A stretch of 64,000 bases of DNA from contig CAIYJU010000026.1 of assembly GCA_903926565.1 (NCBI GenBank), positions 1-64,000 of the forward strand, written 5' to 3'. The notes beneath the pieces were generated by a model. It was not told the origin of the DNA, did no database searches, and saw only the letters and a list, made by a program, of their open reading frames with translations. Shown here piece after piece: positions 1 through 8,842 of this stretch. Numbering within the stretch: the stretch's first letter is position 1; every line of letters begins with the position of its first letter. The stretch comes from an uncultured Bacteroidales bacterium. GTDB lineage: Bacteria; Bacteroidota; Bacteroidia; Bacteroidales; FEN-979. Position numbers and translations under genes: made by a program.

Positions 1-2
1 TA

Positions 3-140
3 AAGCAACGTCGTGTCAGTGTCGATTTTCCAGCCTGGATGGTTCAGGAACTTGACAGGGAGGCCTCACGACTCGGTATTACACGCCAGTCAGTAATCAA
101 ATTTTGGATTTCTGAAAAACTCCATCCTTCTGCAGGCTAA
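3..140 (+). CDS. Partial CopG/RHH-family antitoxin-like protein, C-terminal end (5' truncated by window)
   Basis: Frame 3 reads KQRRVSVDFPAWMVQELDREASRLGITRQSVIKFWISEKLHPSAG*; the RVSVDFPxWMVxxLDREAxRLGxTRQSVIKxWIxEKL pattern is typical of CopG-type RHH antitoxins. Not in the ORF track. Confidence 0.7.
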   Translation, partial: KQRRVSVDFPAWMVQELDREASRLGITRQSVIKFWISEKLHPSAG

Positions 141-164
141 AAGACTTAACCATTCCACGCCCAT

Positions 165-250
165 CCTCCCCCTCTCTTTTTGGAGAGGGGGCAGGGGGTG
201 AGGTAAAAAATTTTAAAATTCGTTGTTCAATATTCGATATTCAAATCGAC
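165..250. repeat. Composite intergenic repeat: G/C-rich palindromic element (CTCTCTTTTTGGAGAGGGGG) followed by AATTCGTTGTTCAATATTCGATATTCAA element
   Basis: The first part resembles 39201-39247; the second resembles copies near 18412, 37383, 40251 and 44791. Confidence 0.7.
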
Positions 251-307
251 CTTTTAAATTGCAACCAAAACGTCAAAAAGCGAAGGGTAATACTTAATCA
301 CTTAACC

Positions 308-1894
308 CTACCTTGCAATCCTTATCCCAACCACATAATACTTCTTCGCATCGTACAGCGGCACAATCTTCGCCCGTTCCCAGTTCGTGTCAAAAATCAC
401 ATCGATGCTGTTTTGAGGCGCGACCTCTATCTTCACATTGGGGATCTCATTCAGCTTTTTCACCGCATCCTTCTTGTAAAAGTCCTGGTCCTCTTTGGTT
501 TTCGCGTTGAAATAGAAGTATAACCTTTCCTTGAATTCGGAGATGATCTTCCTTCTCTTCTGATTGACAGCGGTTGTATCCCTGGGGATATCCATTTTGA
601 CTGCTGCCTGCCTGATGTCAAAGGTGTAAACCCCGGATGAAGGAGCCGGACTGCACTTCGCTTTATAAGGTGTTACCTTAAAGGTAATTGTTCCTGACGC
701 TACGGCATCTGTTTTGGTAACCCGGAAGGATGGGATGACCTTTTTCCCATGCCGGGCATTGCCGGGCAACACCACGGTCAGCCCATCGCTGCATCCCGTA
801 TAATCCCATACAAGGCTGTCGGCTGAGTTCGGAGAGGTGCTGAGTGTCACTGCTGCTGAGGCGGCACTGTTGCCCTTTTCGAACATGATAAGGCCCCTGG
901 TGTTTGAAAGTTTAAATCTGCATTGCGAAGCAGGCAGGGTGGTAGCCGCAGGTACCGTTTTTTTGGTCTGTGGTTTTGTTTTTTCAACAGGCGGGACAAC
1001 TTTAACAACAGGCGGCGCCGTATCACCTTTAATTCTCATGGAGTCGGGAACAATCTTGTCGTCGGTCAACGGCGGGTTGTAGAAGACAATGAATGTGACC
1101 GTTTTATCCCTGACCGAACAGCCGCTTTTCGACTTGTTGATGGAGTCGGCATCCCGGGCAATATTTATGTTGAGGCTGTCGATGTTATGAAAGACGATAA
1201 AGCTCGTATCGACCCTGGTTAATTCGACCCTGGTTTTCTTTGTAACACTGCCATCGGAGCAGCCCATACCCCTGCCCTTTTTCTTAGGCTTTGCATTGGA
1301 GGCACCCTGGCCGGGAGCCTCTTTTGCTTTTGTAGTGTCGGTTGTTTCCAGTTTGCAACGATAGTTCGATGCATTCGATTTATTGCTGTAAAAGTAGAAG
1401 ATACTTTTCTTCTTATCGTTTAACTTTTTCAGGATGTACTGATTGAGAAGCAGGGTTCTGGCGGAATCACTTTTCACTGATTTCACACTGAAACCGGTCC
1501 CGATCTGATTTTTGGCAAAGAGGGAATCTATCCCTGAATTAACCTGGTCAACCGGCAACGGAAAAACGCTGCGCAGGGTCTTCTGCAACGCCTTTAACCC
1601 CATTTTTTGAATGTCTTCGATCTCAGCGTCGTTGTCCAGCCTCGTTAAATTCCCCGAAGGGGCATAGCCGGGCGCTATCGTGTCAAAGTATTTCAGATAT
1701 AACAAACCAACCACATCAGCGGGGAATTTATCAGTTGGTTTTTCGCCAAGGTTGTCGGAAACAACGATCATCTGCGAAAAGGTTTCCATTCTTCTGCAGC
1801 TGCATTGCCGCTGTGAACATCCCAATGCAATAAAGGTCAGCAACATGAACAATTTGCTGACAACCGACCGGTAATTCATTCTGAAATACTTCAT
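308..1894 (-). CDS. Cassette A lipoprotein-like exported protein (528 aa)
   Basis: N-terminal hydrophobic segment followed by LGCS lipobox-like motif; C-terminal region (RKIISEFKERLYFYFN..AVKKLNEIPNVKIE) matches the truncated ORF at 62998-64000. Confidence 0.75.
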   Translation of the reverse strand: MKYFRMNYRSVVSKLFMLLTFIALGCSQRQCSCRRMETFSQMIVVSDNLGEKPTDKFPADVVGLLYLKYFDTIAPGYAPSGNLTRLDNDAEIEDIQKMGLKALQKTLRSVFPLPVDQVNSGIDSLFAKNQIGTGFSVKSVKSDSARTLLLNQYILKKLNDKKKSIFYFYSNKSNASNYRCKLETTDTTKAKEAPGQGASNAKPKKKGRGMGCSDGSVTKKTRVELTRVDTSFIVFHNIDSLNINIARDADSINKSKSGCSVRDKTVTFIVFYNPPLTDDKIVPDSMRIKGDTAPPVVKVVPPVEKTKPQTKKTVPAATTLPASQCRFKLSNTRGLIMFEKGNSAASAAVTLSTSPNSADSLVWDYTGCSDGLTVVLPGNARHGKKVIPSFRVTKTDAVASGTITFKVTPYKAKCSPAPSSGVYTFDIRQAAVKMDIPRDTTAVNQKRRKIISEFKERLYFYFNAKTKEDQDFYKKDAVKKLNEIPNVKIEVAPQNSIDVIFDTNWERAKIVPLYDAKKYYVVGIRIAR

Positions 1895-4005
1895 GGGTAC
1901 AAAGATTTGTGGTTATATCTATAAACTAGCGGTGTTTTTGTATTGTCATTATCAGCTACAGATCCCGGATCGGCCATGCCAACCGGTACCGGGGGCACCA
2001 TGTTGTTCACCCTGATCGGAACTTCCGGAATGTTGGGTGTTGATGGCAGGATATCCGTGATTTGATGGTGGATGCAGTTTTTCAGAAAGTCCTCGATCGG
2101 GATGCGTGCAAGCGAAACGGGGTTGATCATGTTGAAGATCTGGGTATCTTTGAGAATCCCGAAGGTGTAGAGCTTATTCCCGATGAGGTGATGATACTCC
2201 TGGTTGATCCCGTGGGGCATCGGTTTGGCTGTCACATTGTCCTTCATCACATAGCCGGGAATCGTGTAATTATGGGTGAGCTTATGTTCTCTTCGCTCGC
2301 TGTTATAATGAAACCGGAAAAAAACCTCTGCAAAGAAATACCCGGTGGCATAAATATGGATCCCTGCTACAAGGGCATAGGTAACGATGATCAGTATGGG
2401 AATGTTCCCGAACTCCTCCCCTGTCTCAGTCCACCCGTTGATAAAGCCTGCCACTTTGATGGCTCCCAGGAGCACGATGAGTCCATAAAAGATACCTGAG
2501 TAGATTTTAAAACGGAGCAGGGTGGCACTCCTCCATTTGAGCCTTGCCGGGGCTGTTTTGAGAGAGCCGTCCCTGTTCAGGTCCTTGTTTTCGCTGAACT
2601 GAAAGTCGGGATTGCAATTTGGCATCAGCAGGGCTCTTTGATTTTTGAGTACCGTTGAGCGATCGGCATTCCAGTGTGACAACACGGCCAGCAGAAAGTC
2701 AAGCACGAAAAACAGGACCGCGAAGAGGATGCTGCCGAAGAAGATATAGAATGCGGCAAGTCCCACAATTTCGAGTGCCACAGCGAGGGTGAACAGGAAA
2801 GCGTCTTTACCGAATCCATGGGTTCCGAACAGGCCGGGTGCCCTGAAATTTCCGGCCCCGTACTGACGTTTGCGGGTAAAGAGCCATTTGTTCCTTGTTG
2901 CATGGCTGGGGGCAAACCAGGGATAGGTCTCGTTGTCGTTCTCCACCGCATTGTCCGCTGACGGCAATGGAAATACCGGGGTTGGGGGTGGCGCCGGTAC
3001 CGGGGGAGGATCCTCAGCATTGGTTGCAGGCGATGAGGAAAGGATCGTCACCAGCTGGTGATGCAGGGCATTTTTAATAAAGATGTCCTTTTTTTGTGTC
3101 AGCCTGTTTCCATTGGGATCACTGATCAGGCCCTGCATGCCGGTGATATCGGAATCTGTGAGTACACCAAAGGTATAGAGCGTGGTGTACTTGATCCAGT
3201 GGTTGTTAAAACTCACATGCGCCCGGGCAAAACCAGGGGCCGGAAGACCCGGAATTTCAGCTGTATCGGGCCAGGTGAATTCCAGCGGGGGATGAACATG
3301 GATGTCTTTCGCTTCGTAAGGATTGTCAACCGATACGGAATACTCACGGTGGTGGCGGTGGGCGGCAAGTTCTCTTCTGGCTGCCCATCTTACGTAAAGC
3401 TCTGAAAAAAGAAAACCTGTTACATAGATGTGGATACTGGCAACCAGGGTGTAGGAGATGCTGATGAGCATCGGAATGACTCCGAAATCCTCGCCGGTGT
3501 TTGCCCACCCATTCATAAATCCTGCCACTTTGAACGCGGCAATGCCGCTGATAAGGAAACAGAAGAACCGCGAGGTCCATTTGAACCGCCGCATCGTCCG
3601 TTTTCTCCATAGGATCCGGGCGGCAATCGGCTTAAGGTCGCCATGGCTGTCGATATCCTTTTGCTCGCCAAACGAGAAATCGCGTACCAGGGCCATCTGG
3701 TTCCTTAATACCGTCAGCCTTCCCTGGTTCCAATGAGAACCGATGGCGAAGATGAAGTCGAGTACAAAGAACAGCATGGCAAAGATGATGCTGCCGAAAA
3801 AAATATAGAACGCGATCAACCCTACGATCTCCAGTACGACGGCCAAAGCAAACAAAAATCCATCCGTGCCAAAATTTGATGTGCCCAGCAACCCGGGCGC
3901 TTCAAAATTTGTTCCGCGAACGGGCCTTTTGCGGGTGAACAACCATTTGTTTAACGTTGCCTGGCTTGGTCGGAACCAGGGATTTTGTTGAAGAATCTCG
4001 TTCAT
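1891..4005 (-). CDS. Polytopic membrane protein with two tandem homologous halves (704 aa)
   Basis: Two halves both carry PWFxPSxATxNKWLFTRKR...GxxFGxxxFLFxLAVxLEIVGLxAFYIFFGSI.FAxLFFVLDF...IKVAGFxNGW.xTGExFGxIPxLI and end with LYTFGxL.../xxHHQxxxILxSxP. 4 bp overlap with the neighbouring genes on both sides. Confidence 0.8.
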   Translation of the reverse strand: MNEILQQNPWFRPSQATLNKWLFTRKRPVRGTNFEAPGLLGTSNFGTDGFLFALAVVLEIVGLIAFYIFFGSIIFAMLFFVLDFIFAIGSHWNQGRLTVLRNQMALVRDFSFGEQKDIDSHGDLKPIAARILWRKRTMRRFKWTSRFFCFLISGIAAFKVAGFMNGWANTGEDFGVIPMLISISYTLVASIHIYVTGFLFSELYVRWAARRELAAHRHHREYSVSVDNPYEAKDIHVHPPLEFTWPDTAEIPGLPAPGFARAHVSFNNHWIKYTTLYTFGVLTDSDITGMQGLISDPNGNRLTQKKDIFIKNALHHQLVTILSSSPATNAEDPPPVPAPPPTPVFPLPSADNAVENDNETYPWFAPSHATRNKWLFTRKRQYGAGNFRAPGLFGTHGFGKDAFLFTLAVALEIVGLAAFYIFFGSILFAVLFFVLDFLLAVLSHWNADRSTVLKNQRALLMPNCNPDFQFSENKDLNRDGSLKTAPARLKWRSATLLRFKIYSGIFYGLIVLLGAIKVAGFINGWTETGEEFGNIPILIIVTYALVAGIHIYATGYFFAEVFFRFHYNSERREHKLTHNYTIPGYVMKDNVTAKPMPHGINQEYHHLIGNKLYTFGILKDTQIFNMINPVSLARIPIEDFLKNCIHHQITDILPSTPNIPEVPIRVNNMVPPVPVGMADPGSVADNDNTKTPLVYRYNHKSLYP

Positions 4006-5558
4006 GGCTTTTGGTTTTTATGGTTTTCTCTTTCATAAATAAGGTTCCCCGGCGTCTGCCTGACGAGGCGCCAGACATTGTAAAATGTTTTGGATAAGGC
4101 CACGACAAGCATGATCAAAACAAAGATTCTCATCCATGGGTTATCAAGCGAGAAAAAGCTCTGATTCTCTTCCAGGATCAATACTTTCCTGATAACATAA
4201 GTGTCCAGCAATATACCCGCGATCCCGGCTGCGCCCAACGAAATGGCCAGGGAGATGACCATGATCCCGAACACGACCACCAGGTAAATGCCGATGATCT
4301 GGCTTCCATATCCGCCAAAAGCGAGGAAATTGCCCAGGTTGCGTTTGATCCGGTCGAGGTGGTTTTTAAGCGTGTTCGACAGGAAGATCATCACGGCAAC
4401 ACCGGAAAGAAAGAGAATGACGAAAATTGCAGCCAGGGAAACATTCAGCGAGAAGAGGAAATTCTGCCGCTGGTAAACCGTTTCCATGCTCATTGAAAGG
4501 TTATAATCACTCTTGAGATATTCTGAAAACTCCTTTATTTTATCAAGCTTGCTGAACTCCACCGACAGAAAGTCGAAATTATAGATGCTGTTGTCTTTCC
4601 GGATATCATTGCCATCGGGGTTTGACATTGGGTTGACCACACTGAACCATGCCCCGAAATTCAGGTTCTTTAACGCCTCAAGCTGGTAGAGCCTGCGAAG
4701 ATTATCGCTGAAAATCTCCCCGGTCGCCTGTTCCATATGCAGGAAATAGAGAACGGTCACTGATTTACCCGCCCCCTGAACCGAATCGAAGATCCTGGTG
4801 GTTGCAGGAATGTTAAACTCCTTGCAGATCGCGCTTTTTACCCGGGCTGCCTTTTGTGCATCCGTTGTTTCAATAAAGAGTTTCGCATACAGGCTGTCGT
4901 CGGGGAAGACCTTCTGCTGCATGGTATAAAATGAATCGGTGCAAAACAGGGAAGCCCGGAACGGGAGCTCCTTCACAACGCCCAGCACGGGCACCTGGAC
5001 ATATTTGTAACCGTAAAGCCGGTAGGAGAGATATTTGACTGAGTCGTAGTGAAATCCAAGATCGTTAAGGAAATTCCGGGTGACAATCACACCGTATGGT
5101 TCCTCCATGAAACAATTTTCAGAAACCGGCGCCTTTACAATGTTATCCTTATTGAAGAGATCTTTGATGATCGAACTTTCGGGAGATACGGTGTTGACTT
5201 TTGGCAGGGGTAACCTCGAAGCAATGCCGCCGCGGGCGAGAAAGGTGGCACCGAATTGTTTGGAATAATAGACATTCTGCAAAAAGTACGACTCCCTGGT
5301 CTTCGGATCCGACAGCGATTTCATCAGTTTGTCAAGAGAGGGTTGCAAACTCCTGTCAATTTCCATGTTAACCCAGTTTGACAGGGGATTTTTTGCCAGT
5401 TTCTTCTGGTACAGGTAGGCATTGTTGGAGAAACCAATGCACAAAAAGGTAATAAAAAGGATGCCCGCCAGGTAAACGATCGTACTATTTCTCAATCCAC
5501 GGATTGCCTTGAATTCGTTTTTTAAGACAATGAGGTGGAACGTACGGTATCTTCTCAT
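4002..5558 (-). CDS. FtsX/MacB-like ABC transporter permease (518 aa)
   Basis: N-terminal TM, large extracytoplasmic domain, three C-terminal TMs, C-terminal TPGNLIYER motif; paralog of 61479-63014. Confidence 0.85.
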   Translation of the reverse strand: MRRYRTFHLIVLKNEFKAIRGLRNSTIVYLAGILFITFLCIGFSNNAYLYQKKLAKNPLSNWVNMEIDRSLQPSLDKLMKSLSDPKTRESYFLQNVYYSKQFGATFLARGGIASRLPLPKVNTVSPESSIIKDLFNKDNIVKAPVSENCFMEEPYGVIVTRNFLNDLGFHYDSVKYLSYRLYGYKYVQVPVLGVVKELPFRASLFCTDSFYTMQQKVFPDDSLYAKLFIETTDAQKAARVKSAICKEFNIPATTRIFDSVQGAGKSVTVLYFLHMEQATGEIFSDNLRRLYQLEALKNLNFGAWFSVVNPMSNPDGNDIRKDNSIYNFDFLSVEFSKLDKIKEFSEYLKSDYNLSMSMETVYQRQNFLFSLNVSLAAIFVILFLSGVAVMIFLSNTLKNHLDRIKRNLGNFLAFGGYGSQIIGIYLVVVFGIMVISLAISLGAAGIAGILLDTYVIRKVLILEENQSFFSLDNPWMRIFVLIMLVVALSKTFYNVWRLVRQTPGNLIYERENHKNQKP

Positions 5559-5572
5559 GTGTTTCTCTTTCC

Positions 5573-6388
5573 TTAAGCTGACATTATTTCCTTAATAAAC
5601 CTGATCAGGTCATCCGGATCTTTGTAACCAGCATACTCCTTGCCGGATGTACGGTCAAACACATTTTCCTGCTTCAGTTCGAAATTGAATTCCGATCCCT
5701 CGGCGGCACGTGTCAGCACAATGATGGTATCGGCCATTGCCACGGAGAGTTCGATGTTGTGTGAAACAATGATGGCGGAGTTGGCCTTGTTCTGAAGCTT
5801 TGATTTGATAAACTCGAAAAGGTGTTCTGAATTCTGATAGTCGAGGTTCCCGGTTGGTTCATCTCCGAACAGCACATCAAAATCCTTCAGGATGGCCCGG
5901 ATAAACGAAAGCCGCTGCTTCTGGCCTCCGGCAAGCTGATAGGGAAATCTCTTCATAATTCCGTTGCCGGAGAGGCCCATCTTCCCGATCGGGCCTGCGA
6001 GCAAGGCATCTTTTTCACTCCTGCCTATTTTCTCCTGGATCAACCTGGCAATCAGCACGTTTTCCTCGCAGGAGTAGTAGGGCATCAGGTAGTCATCCTG
6101 GAAGATAAAGGAAAAGTAGTCTCTCCTGATCTTCGCCATTTTACTTCGTTTCTTCCAGAGTTTTCCGACGTTCTCAACCTCTTCAGGTGAACGGTACAGC
6201 ACTTCACCGCCGAGGATGGTGTTGTTCATGAGCCCCAGTGCCTCGATGAGGGTCGATTTACCACTCCCCGACTGCCCAAGGATGACGGTGAGTTTTCCCT
6301 TTTGAATCTCAAGCCGTTCAATGAATAACACCGGCCGGGATTTCTCATTGTATGTGCACGCAAGATTGGTTATTTCAAAAACATTCAT
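5573..6388 (-). CDS. ABC transporter ATPase, MacB/LolD/FtsE-like
   Basis: Walker A GQSGSGKST, signature-like LAGGQKQR, Walker B VLFGDEPTGNLD, H-loop SHN. Confidence 0.93.
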   Translation of the reverse strand: MNVFEITNLACTYNEKSRPVLFIERLEIQKGKLTVILGQSGSGKSTLIEALGLMNNTILGGEVLYRSPEEVENVGKLWKKRSKMAKIRRDYFSFIFQDDYLMPYYSCEENVLIARLIQEKIGRSEKDALLAGPIGKMGLSGNGIMKRFPYQLAGGQKQRLSFIRAILKDFDVLFGDEPTGNLDYQNSEHLFEFIKSKLQNKANSAIIVSHNIELSVAMADTIIVLTRAAEGSEFNFELKQENVFDRTSGKEYAGYKDPDDLIRFIKEIMSA

Positions 6389-6462
6389 TTTACAGGTACT
6401 TAAAAACGCATTAGTTAAGACTTACCAAATTCGCCGCCTAAAAGTTTCTGCGAGAACTTTTT

Positions 6463-8832
6463 TCATGGCAGCAAATTCACCGGAACCCAGTAATACCTGA
6501 TGTCGGTGGTGTTCCTCATCCCCGAGAAGGAGGTAAAATACTCTTTCGACAACTTCTGTTTCAGCAAATCCAGCTTAATACCGACTGTTTTCTGATAGGC
6601 ATCGGCCGGGTCAAGCACGTTTTGCTGGCCCTGGCAGATATCCCTGAGGGTATATCGTTTGATGGGCTCATTGCAATAGTATCCGAAATTGGCACCGATC
6701 ATCTTGTTGATGATCTGGCAGATCGTCAGGTCGAGATAGGTGTTGTCAACGATGATCTCCTGGCCGATAAAGCGCGAGATAAGCGATTGCCAGAGTGTGC
6801 AAATTTTGTTGCAAAGCGTTCCGCCCGACTGGGAAAAGGTGAATCCATCCATCTGGGTTATAAGGTCGGTCAACTCCCTTTCGGTCATCAACACTTCGGC
6901 TTTCCACAGGAGGGAGTCGCCTTTATCGTAGGTAAGCCTGGAATAACCCATCTGCATGATCCGCATGGAGGTAAGATCCCTGGCACAGTCGGAATTCAAA
7001 CTCTCAAGACCGCGTTTGAAAACCGTTTCGCTCTCGGATAATGGTACGGAATCGGTCTCCATGTCACACTCCTCCTTAATCACCCGGTCGAGGGTTGAAT
7101 GCAGCGGTTCGATGGAGGCCTGGATGTGATTCATGATCTGCGGGCCTTTTAACAGCGCGGTGTCGATGGTTGAAACAACCGCCAGGAGATAGTTGGTCAT
7201 TACATTTTGCTTCCCCACAAGGGTCCATTCGATCGGGACGGTAGGCAGGCGGTGCATCTGCTTGAACATCCCCGCAGCGCCTTTGGCAATCGCCTGCACA
7301 GAAGTGGAAAATGAGGTGCTGCCGTTGAAATCGATGGCCAGCAGGTAGCAGTTTTTCTCTGCCATTTTCAGGGAAATTGAATTTCCGGTATTGGGCTGTA
7401 AATCAGGGCTTTTCCGGGAGTTCACGAGGACGATCAGGTTGGTCTCCTTGATGTTGAACGGCTCCTCGTCCAGCGCTTTATCGAGCAGGCTGTAGCAATC
7501 CTGGTATGACCGGTGATTTGTATCAGGAACATGGCTCACCACACTGTCTCTCAGCACCTGGTAGCTCTGAAGCCGGTCTTTCGCCCTGATGATGTTCAGG
7601 TTGCCCGCCCCCTGCGGATAATAGCACCCGGCAAAGCTCCGGTCAAAATTTGCATACTTGTCATTCAGCTGATTCAGAAAAAAAAGTGCATACGCATCGG
7701 GCAGCGAGTCGGGAATGATAAAAAAGACATTGATTTTGGATTTATTGATCTTCAGCGCCTCGCAAATGCTCTTCTTGCTCCTGACATATCTTCCCGTGGC
7801 AGCAACCTGGAAGACCCTGGAGTCGTTTTTGGTGATTCCCAGGTAGGGGAACCTGAAGAACTTCGGACTTCGCTCATGATTGGTCAGGTTTTCGGTTGCG
7901 CCTTTGATCCCGTAACGGATCTTCTCACGCAGGCTGCCGATGTTGAAGGTATCTCCGGAGACAAATCTCCTGGGGTTTTTCACATAAAATGAATCCGGTT
8001 CCTCCCACAGCGGTAAAATTTTGATTTCAGGCGTGGCAATAAAGACACCCAGCTCATTGGCAGAGGAAAAAACTTTGGCATTTCCGTAAACGGTATCGCA
8101 CCTCCGCTGCCTGACCGGGCCATTGTCGAAATTCGGTTCAAAACAGAGCCGGTTGTTGTAATCAAAAACCCGGTGTTTATCCACCCAGCCGATAATCTGT
8201 TCACTGAACGGACGGTTCGGGTCAAATTTATACTCCCTTCCGAGAAGGTACCTGGTTTTCGTGTGCTGATACACGAAGTAAATCGAGTAGATGGGCAGGT
8301 AACTTGGAACACTTCTGCCCGCCTCATTCGTTTGTTTTTTCAGGGTGTTGGCAACCGGATCGATATAGACCGGGATCTGCGACTCATCGATCGCGCCCAT
8401 GCAGATGCTGTCGATCAGCCCCTGTGAATTTAACACCACGCATTTCTTGTGTATGTGGGCCGCTGCGGTAAATTCGGCTGCAAAGCGGAACAGGAAATCC
8501 GACTTGGGACGCATGCCCTTATCCATCTGGTTGTTGATCTTCAGCCTGGATGTTCCTGAACCTGAATAGATATGAAACTTATCGAGTGTTTCATTTTTAA
8601 CCACATAATACTTATCTCCAAAATCATTCTGCTGTGTCGAATACACCACCCAAGGCGCAGCAGTATCGCCACATTCACGGTTGGCGCTGATAATCTGGTT
8701 GATCTCTACATCCTGGGTCGGATCAAGCAGGCATTTGGGCTGCGGGCAGGCAGAGACACTGCCCTGGCTGAAGGCTGCATGATTCGCGGAACAAAAGAGG
8801 ACCAGGACAAAACAATACTTCAATTTTTTCAT
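6463..8832 (-). CDS. Large exported protein with SH3-like and possible degenerate vWA-like regions (TssR-like architecture suspected); likely start at 8832
   Basis: Signal peptide MKKLKYCFVLVLFCSANHAAFSQ; FGDKYYVV..., EQIIGWVDKHRVFDYNNRLCFEPN; KINVFFIIPDSLPDA....NLIVLVNSR; full-length paralog of 59041-61482. ORF track start (8865) would overlap the upstream gene. Confidence 0.75.
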   Translation of the reverse strand: MKKLKYCFVLVLFCSANHAAFSQGSVSACPQPKCLLDPTQDVEINQIISANRECGDTAAPWVVYSTQQNDFGDKYYVVKNETLDKFHIYSGSGTSRLKINNQMDKGMRPKSDFLFRFAAEFTAAAHIHKKCVVLNSQGLIDSICMGAIDESQIPVYIDPVANTLKKQTNEAGRSVPSYLPIYSIYFVYQHTKTRYLLGREYKFDPNRPFSEQIIGWVDKHRVFDYNNRLCFEPNFDNGPVRQRRCDTVYGNAKVFSSANELGVFIATPEIKILPLWEEPDSFYVKNPRRFVSGDTFNIGSLREKIRYGIKGATENLTNHERSPKFFRFPYLGITKNDSRVFQVAATGRYVRSKKSICEALKINKSKINVFFIIPDSLPDAYALFFLNQLNDKYANFDRSFAGCYYPQGAGNLNIIRAKDRLQSYQVLRDSVVSHVPDTNHRSYQDCYSLLDKALDEEPFNIKETNLIVLVNSRKSPDLQPNTGNSISLKMAEKNCYLLAIDFNGSTSFSTSVQAIAKGAAGMFKQMHRLPTVPIEWTLVGKQNVMTNYLLAVVSTIDTALLKGPQIMNHIQASIEPLHSTLDRVIKEECDMETDSVPLSESETVFKRGLESLNSDCARDLTSMRIMQMGYSRLTYDKGDSLLWKAEVLMTERELTDLITQMDGFTFSQSGGTLCNKICTLWQSLISRFIGQEIIVDNTYLDLTICQIINKMIGANFGYYCNEPIKRYTLRDICQGQQNVLDPADAYQKTVGIKLDLLKQKLSKEYFTSFSGMRNTTDIRYYWVPVNLLP

Positions 8833-8842
8833 ACTTATATTT

